From: an uncultured Lachnospiraceae bacterium
Lineage (GTDB): Bacteria > Bacillota > Clostridia > Lachnospirales > Lachnospiraceae
Direction: 5' to 3'
Assembly (NCBI GenBank): GCA_902797565.1
Contig: CADBTO010000061.1
Location: forward strand, 1-18,861
Length of the DNA: 18,861 nucleotides
Both the position numbers and the translations under genes were made by a program. The notes below the pieces were generated by a model that saw only the letters and a list, made by a program, of their open reading frames with translations, was not told the origin of the DNA and did not search any database. Each line of letters begins with the position of its first letter. Within the stretch, counting starts at the first letter, position 1. This document shows positions 13,983 through 18,861 of the stretch, one piece after another.

Positions 13983-16900
13983 TCAAGCAAGTTTCCGCTT
14001 ATATTTCCATGCCTTAATCGGATTCAGCCGTTCCAAAGAAACTGCCATATTCCGCATCAAAACTTCCGTCATAACTGTGAAGAACTGTTTCGGCCGTTCC
14101 GTATGCGCCGGACGAATCTTTTGCACTTGCTCCTGCGGCCGAAGCTCCTCCATGTCTTCCCGGATGTCCTGGATCAACTGATTCACCTCATCCATCGTAT
14201 TCTGCAGCCGGATCTGGGACTGCGAGAAATTGTTGATCTCTGCCGGAACCTCAATTCCCAAAGACTGCGCCTTCAAAAGCACCAGAGAAATCCGAAGCCC
14301 TGCGGACTCCTTATTCCCCAGGCTGAACGCTTCCTGTACCTCCCGCTTCAGTGCCTGCTTGTTGGTCCGGAAGACCCCTCTGGATCCCTCCGGAAGCAAT
14401 GCCTCAAAGGCCTCCAGGAAATAGTCCTCATCCGCTGCAGCAGAAGCAGCTGTAAGCTTCGTCAGCTCTTTTTTCTGGTTCTCGTCCAGCTTCGTTGCGT
14501 TTCCAAAATCAATGATCGTTGCACCATCATCATCGATCATAATATTTCCGGCATGAAGATCCCCATGATAGAATCCCTCTCCATAAATCCCTTCCTGTAC
14601 CCATTTCTCCGCAACAGTTGCAAGGTACTTCTGCCGCCTCTCAAGACGGCTGAGGATTTCCTCCAGATCGTCCAGGCTTTTTGTCACAGCAGCGGCTTTC
14701 CCTTGGAAATTCAGTACCGGACGCTTCGTCTGCTCATCCCGAACCACCTTCCCATCTTCAACCGTGTAATACTGTTCCATAACCGCGCTGACACCCGATT
14801 TTACATCCTTGATATACCGGTCCACAGTGGTGCCATTTGCCTTTTCCAGCATCAAGGTATTGGCACTTGGCATAATCAGCTGGCTGACACCCACACTCCG
14901 AACCGATTTGTCGCCATTGTTGTACACTGCCCCGATATTTGCCTTCTTTGCTTCCACAGAAAGATCCAGCTCGTCAAAAATCGCCTTCATCTGTCCCTCC
15001 GTGGTTTTGGATACCGCTCCCTTCTGTCCTTGCGCCTGGAACGGATTCTGCCTGGTGTCCACCGCTTCGCAGGCTCGATTGATGATATCCCGTTCCCGCT
15101 TCATCCGGTTCACCGCTTCCGGCCGCAGAAGCTTGATGACAACCTCCTCCCCTTCCTCCGGAAGATTTGGTCCAAAAAGCCTGCAAAGGAATGCCTGTCC
15201 CACAGATGCTGCCCCCAAAGATCTGGTGACATCAATCCGCGTCACCAGTCCATCCGAGCGCTGTACCATGGACATCAGCCGGGCTTTTACCACATCCTCC
15301 CGAATCGGCAGCAGATTTGACTTCATATCCTTCACTGCCTGCTTCATCTCCGGAGACATTCCTTGCTCCGGCAGGCCTTGCATGATCTTCTGCAGCAATG
15401 GGCCTGCTCCTTTCAGCATTCCTGCCAGCAGATTGCCCCTGCGCCGCGCCATCTCCTGCTCCTTCTCCTCCTCCGTTGCATTTTCCGGCAGGATACGCTT
15501 GGGTGTGGCATGCCGGATCATAGATGCCAGCATATATCGTTTATCCACTGTCCTGGAATTTTCAAAATAGGTGGAAAGGATTTCCTTTGTAAGCGCACCC
15601 TGTCCCTTGTTTCCACCGGCCTCTCGCGCAATCCTGCGTTTCAGCTCTTTATTATGTGCCGCAAGCCGCCTTTGTCGTTCCTCTCTGGACAAATGTTTCA
15701 CATCCAACCGTTCCAGATGCTCTGGTTCCTCCGCTGGTCTTTCCTTGAACATGTCGTTCGCGGCTTTTGCCATTTCTTCCTGGATTTTTATGAAGGCTTC
15801 ATACGCGGAATGATCGACCCAAATATCCGCGCTCCTCGCGTCCGAAGCAACAGTCTCTTCGTTTTCCGGATCGTTCACCCGCGCGAGAAACTCTTCCTTG
15901 GACGCTCCCTTCAGCTGATAATGCCTGTCTGCCGCTGACAAATAGATTTGAATCTTCCGAAAGACATCATCCCTAAAATCCGGCTGCCCAGGTTCCGGAT
16001 CCGGCAGGGACAACTTTTTCAGCACATGATCCAGGAACTCCATATTCTCCGATGCGAGAACCAGCTGCAGTCCCTCAAAGTTTCGAAGCAAGGTGTCCTT
16101 ATACAAGGCGATATGCTCCACTTTCTGCTTCTCGCTTCCTTCATCCCACCGGAATGTGGAACCAAAGACCATATCTGCCACCAGATTCTTCACCTTCCGT
16201 TCTTCCTCTGTCCAAGTCTCGCCGCCCTCTTCTTCGTCTTCAATCTGATCCTGGTACAGCAGCCGAACCGGAATCTCATCCTGGTTCACCTGGTCCAACT
16301 TGGCTACCAGCTGATAGGTTTCTTTCCCATTCAGCTGCTGCGTTGTTGCAAATTTATAAGCATGCCGCCCCATATCACGCAAAACTGCGCGCTTTCCGTC
16401 CACAGTTGGTGTATTCAAAAACTGCCGAACCCAAAACACAAGCGTTTCTGTATCTGTGTTTTCAAAATACGGAATCTTCGCTTTCCCGAACAATGAATCA
16501 AATGTGGAATCATAAATATCCTGATCCTCGTTTTCCGGTTTCTCTTTGGCCTTCAAAGCAACCAGAATGCGCATGGCAAGATCCCGATCCTTCGCAAACT
16601 TGCCCATCTGCGTATGATCGCTGCTTTTGTATGCGCCCGCCCGATGATCCATCCTATCAACAATCTCCCGGTTGACCACATCCGTCCCATAAATTTCCAC
16701 ATTATCGCACATATCCCGCTCAATGAACGTGATCAAGCCCTCTGATTGGGTAGGAAGACGAAGCTTTTTCTTTCCAAAATATGCAGACAGCTCTCCAATG
16801 TTGTTTTGTTCCAGTTTCAGCACAGCTCCACCCAAATTGATCGGGAGCACAATCCCCTTGTTTTTTGGAAGATCCCGCAATGTATGAAGGAGCGCAACCA

Positions 16901-18861
16901 CAGAACGAACCGTTTCATCGTTCGGATTTTTGATATATCCGGACATCCCCTGCCGCAGGAGCAGGACATCGCATGCCTTTTTTTCGTTGTCCGCAAGCGA
17001 GGCATAGATTTCCTCCTCCTCTGCGCTCATTTTTCGAATCAGCAGGACACCCTGTTCCGCCTTATCATGCTGCAGATTTTCATGCTGCGCAGAAAATCCT
17101 TCGATCAATTCTTTTTCTGCCTGCGCAAAGTCCAGACCATTTTGAATCCGAGCCTTCAGCTGCTCATAACCGGAAGCATATGCGGTTCCCTGCAATGCCG
17201 CGGCAATCTTGTCAAAGTTTTCCTGTCGTTCCGCCATCATCACACTGACCGTGGTTGCTGCCTGAAGCGCCGCATCCTTGTCCAGCTGCATCTCGCTGCC
17301 GCTCCGGTTTGCCAGTTCGCGATTGAAATCCGCCACATGTGCCGCCGCATCCACCAGAAGATAAAACAGCTCCAAATCCTCCTGGAAATGGGCATCGATT
17401 TCATTTCCGAACATACGTTCCCGATTTTCTATGACTAAATCAAAGAATTCCCGCTCCGCGCCGAGCGAAAAACCAGGAACATACAAGCTGTCCATCTTCG
17501 CTGTCAGATCCTGCTTTCCAGATCTCGCGCAAATCTCCTCTTTGATCGTTTCATCCATCCTCCATGCCGCTGCTCGATGCATATTCTCGCTTTTGGCCGC
17601 CAGAAGCAGCACCGCATCCGCAGCCAGCCTGTCCCATAGGGCATCATTGTCCGCAATGGCAGCATTCCCGCCCCCATTCATATTTTCAAGCGAGGTTTCG
17701 ATGAGCCGTGCATTCCGGTAGATCTCATCCTTCAACAGACCCATATGCTCATCAATCAGACGATTCAGGCGCCGCTCAGAAATATTCCCCAAATCCTGCC
17801 TCTTTTTTCGCAAAATCTGGCGTATCCTCCGTTTGATTGCATCTTTTTTCCGCTTCCTTGCTCTCGACGTATCGTGTTCTCCCGGTTCCTCGCCAAACAG
17901 CGAGTCCACCCTCCGCGCATATTGCTTCAGATGTTCATTTCCCTGCTCCACAAGAACTTTTTTATAGGACAGATCCTGGCCCTGAATCTCTTGCATGACC
18001 AGAACAATCTGTTTTCTAGTCAAAGGTTTTGTGACCTGCTCTGAACCGGTCAATCCCACCAGCCCGAGCAAATAGATCCGATACGCATCCCGCTTCTCCT
18101 CTTCGAGCCGCTGAAGCGCCACTTCCACAAACTGCCGCTTCACCTGGATATTCTCCGCCGAATCAACCCCGGTTTGCTTCCGCTTAAAGTATCCATTGTT
18201 GATAATCTTCAGATGCCCATGCTCAAAAACCACCTGCCCGCGGTTCTTTTCCCCAATCGCATCTATAAAGTCCGAAAGCGAAAGTGTCGCTATATCCGCC
18301 GGAATACCCTGCCGCTCCTTCTCGCGCTCCGCCTCTTCCTTCTGCTCTTCCTCCTGAATCGCCGGCTCTTTTGCCCGCAAAATAGACGCTTCCACATCCA
18401 GCTCGGTCTGTATAAACTTCCGGGCCAAATCAATCCGATTCAGTTCATCATCTTGGATTTCCGCCACCACATCGGTTTGAACTTTGCACGCTTCGAGCAG
18501 CGTAAAATCAACCCCATTGGTATACCGCAAAATCTCGCCAATCCCCGCAGCAATCGAAACGGCCTGCCGCAGCTTCGCCACCAGCAGTTGATCTGTTGAT
18601 TGACTCAGTTCCACAGCTTTTGGAAGCTTGCGGAACCGGTTTGCTTTGTGCAGCATACGCATCAGGCTCTGGAAATTTGCAGTAATCCAGTTGATATTCA
18701 GCATCCGCGGAGAAAAATCATACGATAGAATTTCATCCATCGTATCCTGATAGAATTTTTTATAGTTATCATTCTCCTCCAAGCAGTCCCGAACCAGCTG
18801 TTCATTCTCTTTCGCATCATGGCCCTTGAAAAATACAGACAGATCCCCAATCAGTTTTTTC
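13983..18861 (-). CDS. Giant protein with C-terminal diverged AarF/UbiB (ABC1) kinase-like domain, N-terminus outside window
   Basis: At least 1625 residues are visible. The frame stays open to the window edge, and the TTG at 18782 is inside it, so the true start lies beyond 18861. Positions below count from that TTG as 1. Residues 1-~1120 are mostly helical, charged and coiled-coil-like, without a recognised domain. The C-terminal part is an ABC1 domain: QKIMQ (about 1126-1130, in place of the family's KxGQ), the A-rich loop SLGAASVGQAF (about 1187), the strand VVIKLLRPEAV with the invariant lysine, the catalytic loop YHGDLHAGNIMID (about 1405-1417) and metal-binding IIDFGNATKL (about 1423-1432). 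AarF/UbiB proteins are atypical kinases or ATPases, usually about 500-550 residues and linked to quinone or lipid biology. Here the core is at the end of a much larger protein. No signal or membrane helix is visible. It leads the operon with the GNAT-like and MscS-like genes. Substrate unknown. Confidence 0.88.
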   Translation of the reverse strand, partial: KKLIGDLSVFFKGHDAKENEQLVRDCLEENDNYKKFYQDTMDEILSYDFSPRMLNINWITANFQSLMRMLHKANRFRKLPKAVELSQSTDQLLVAKLRQAVSIAAGIGEILRYTNGVDFTLLEACKVQTDVVAEIQDDELNRIDLARKFIQTELDVEASILRAKEPAIQEEEQKEEAEREKERQGIPADIATLSLSDFIDAIGEKNRGQVVFEHGHLKIINNGYFKRKQTGVDSAENIQVKRQFVEVALQRLEEEKRDAYRIYLLGLVGLTGSEQVTKPLTRKQIVLVMQEIQGQDLSYKKVLVEQGNEHLKQYARRVDSLFGEEPGEHDTSRARKRKKDAIKRRIRQILRKKRQDLGNISERRLNRLIDEHMGLLKDEIYRNARLIETSLENMNGGGNAAIADNDALWDRLAADAVLLLAAKSENMHRAAAWRMDETIKEEICARSGKQDLTAKMDSLYVPGFSLGAEREFFDLVIENRERMFGNEIDAHFQEDLELFYLLVDAAAHVADFNRELANRSGSEMQLDKDAALQAATTVSVMMAERQENFDKIAAALQGTAYASGYEQLKARIQNGLDFAQAEKELIEGFSAQHENLQHDKAEQGVLLIRKMSAEEEEIYASLADNEKKACDVLLLRQGMSGYIKNPNDETVRSVVALLHTLRDLPKNKGIVLPINLGGAVLKLEQNNIGELSAYFGKKKLRLPTQSEGLITFIERDMCDNVEIYGTDVVNREIVDRMDHRAGAYKSSDHTQMGKFAKDRDLAMRILVALKAKEKPENEDQDIYDSTFDSLFGKAKIPYFENTDTETLVFWVRQFLNTPTVDGKRAVLRDMGRHAYKFATTQQLNGKETYQLVAKLDQVNQDEIPVRLLYQDQIEDEEEGGETWTEEERKVKNLVADMVFGSTFRWDEGSEKQKVEHIALYKDTLLRNFEGLQLVLASENMEFLDHVLKKLSLPDPEPGQPDFRDDVFRKIQIYLSAADRHYQLKGASKEEFLARVNDPENEETVASDARSADIWVDHSAYEAFIKIQEEMAKAANDMFKERPAEEPEHLERLDVKHLSREERQRRLAAHNKELKRRIAREAGGNKGQGALTKEILSTYFENSRTVDKRYMLASMIRHATPKRILPENATEEEKEQEMARRRGNLLAGMLKGAGPLLQKIMQGLPEQGMSPEMKQAVKDMKSNLLPIREDVVKARLMSMVQRSDGLVTRIDVTRSLGAASVGQAFLCRLFGPNLPEEGEEVVIKLLRPEAVNRMKRERDIINRACEAVDTRQNPFQAQGQKGAVSKTTEGQMKAIFDELDLSVEAKKANIGAVYNNGDKSVRSVGVSQLIMPSANTLMLEKANGTTVDRYIKDVKSGVSAVMEQYYTVEDGKVVRDEQTKRPVLNFQGKAAAVTKSLDDLEEILSRLERRQKYLATVAEKWVQEGIYGEGFYHGDLHAGNIMIDDDGATIIDFGNATKLDENQKKELTKLTAASAAADEDYFLEAFEALLPEGSRGVFRTNKQALKREVQEAFSLGNKESAGLRISLVLLKAQSLGIEVPAEINNFSQSQIRLQNTMDEVNQLIQDIREDMEELRPQEQVQKIRPAHTERPKQFFTVMTEVLMRNMAVSLERLNPIKAWKYKRKLA

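Noticed and set aside
14103..15320. 405-codon plus-strand open frame
   Set aside because: It is antisense to the conserved ABC1 domain of the giant gene, with no ribosome site or recognisable domain.
18780..18782. TTG as the start of the giant AarF-like gene
   Set aside because: The same frame is open for all 26 codons from there to the window edge. The TTG is just the first start-like codon, and the gene continues beyond the window.

Overview
This looks like chromosomal DNA from a Gram-positive Clostridia, most probably Lachnospiraceae or a close relative. The reasons are strong AGGAGG-type ribosome sites, TTGACA/TATAAT promoters, an extracellular ligand-binding lipoprotein, a YkuD L,D-transpeptidase with the clostridial PG-binding arrangement, a DUF3793 + flavodoxin pair, and a PD-(D/E)XK 'transposase'-type nuclease. 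The lineage is inferred from gene families, not from a marker gene.

Layout. 1-1650 (minus): a two-gene operon with its own sigma-A promoter. It encodes an SBP_bac_3 lipoprotein whose domain appears circularly permuted, then a BMP-type binding protein cut by the window edge. 1695-2683 (minus): a secreted Ig-like/FxLYD-like protein with a clean terminator. 2836-4020 (minus): an operon of DUF3793, a broken flavodoxin start and a small antitoxin-like ORF, joined by 4-base overlaps. Its promoter carries two copies of a TTAGGT-type palindrome resembling a DtxR-family iron box, with a terminator-like hairpin between them. 4038-5642 (minus): a membrane-anchored L,D-transpeptidase. 6048-6257 (plus): tRNA-Pro(CGG) with promoter and terminator. 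6325-7851 (plus): two damaged or remnant genes, an HTH regulator without a convincing start and an Rpn/PD-(D/E)XK nuclease with an in-frame stop.

8021-18861 is the most unusual part. A plus-strand gene (617 aa) has the marks of an atypical kinase fold (lysine strand, QxDRNxxN, IDNDxAFG). It converges on a minus-strand operon made of a giant protein (at least 1625 aa, start outside the window) ending in a diverged AarF/UbiB (ABC1) kinase domain, a degenerate tandem GNAT-like protein, and a 981-aa MscS channel fused to two extracellular sensor regions. The last two genes overlap by 4 bases. I infer a signalling module (two unrelated atypical kinases, an acetyltransferase-like protein and a sensory channel). 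The sequence shows only the domains and the operon structure; function is unproven.

The two ends are open: the first gene lacks its C-terminus and the last lacks its N-terminus. No CRISPR array, rRNA, complete insertion sequence or integrase gene was seen.
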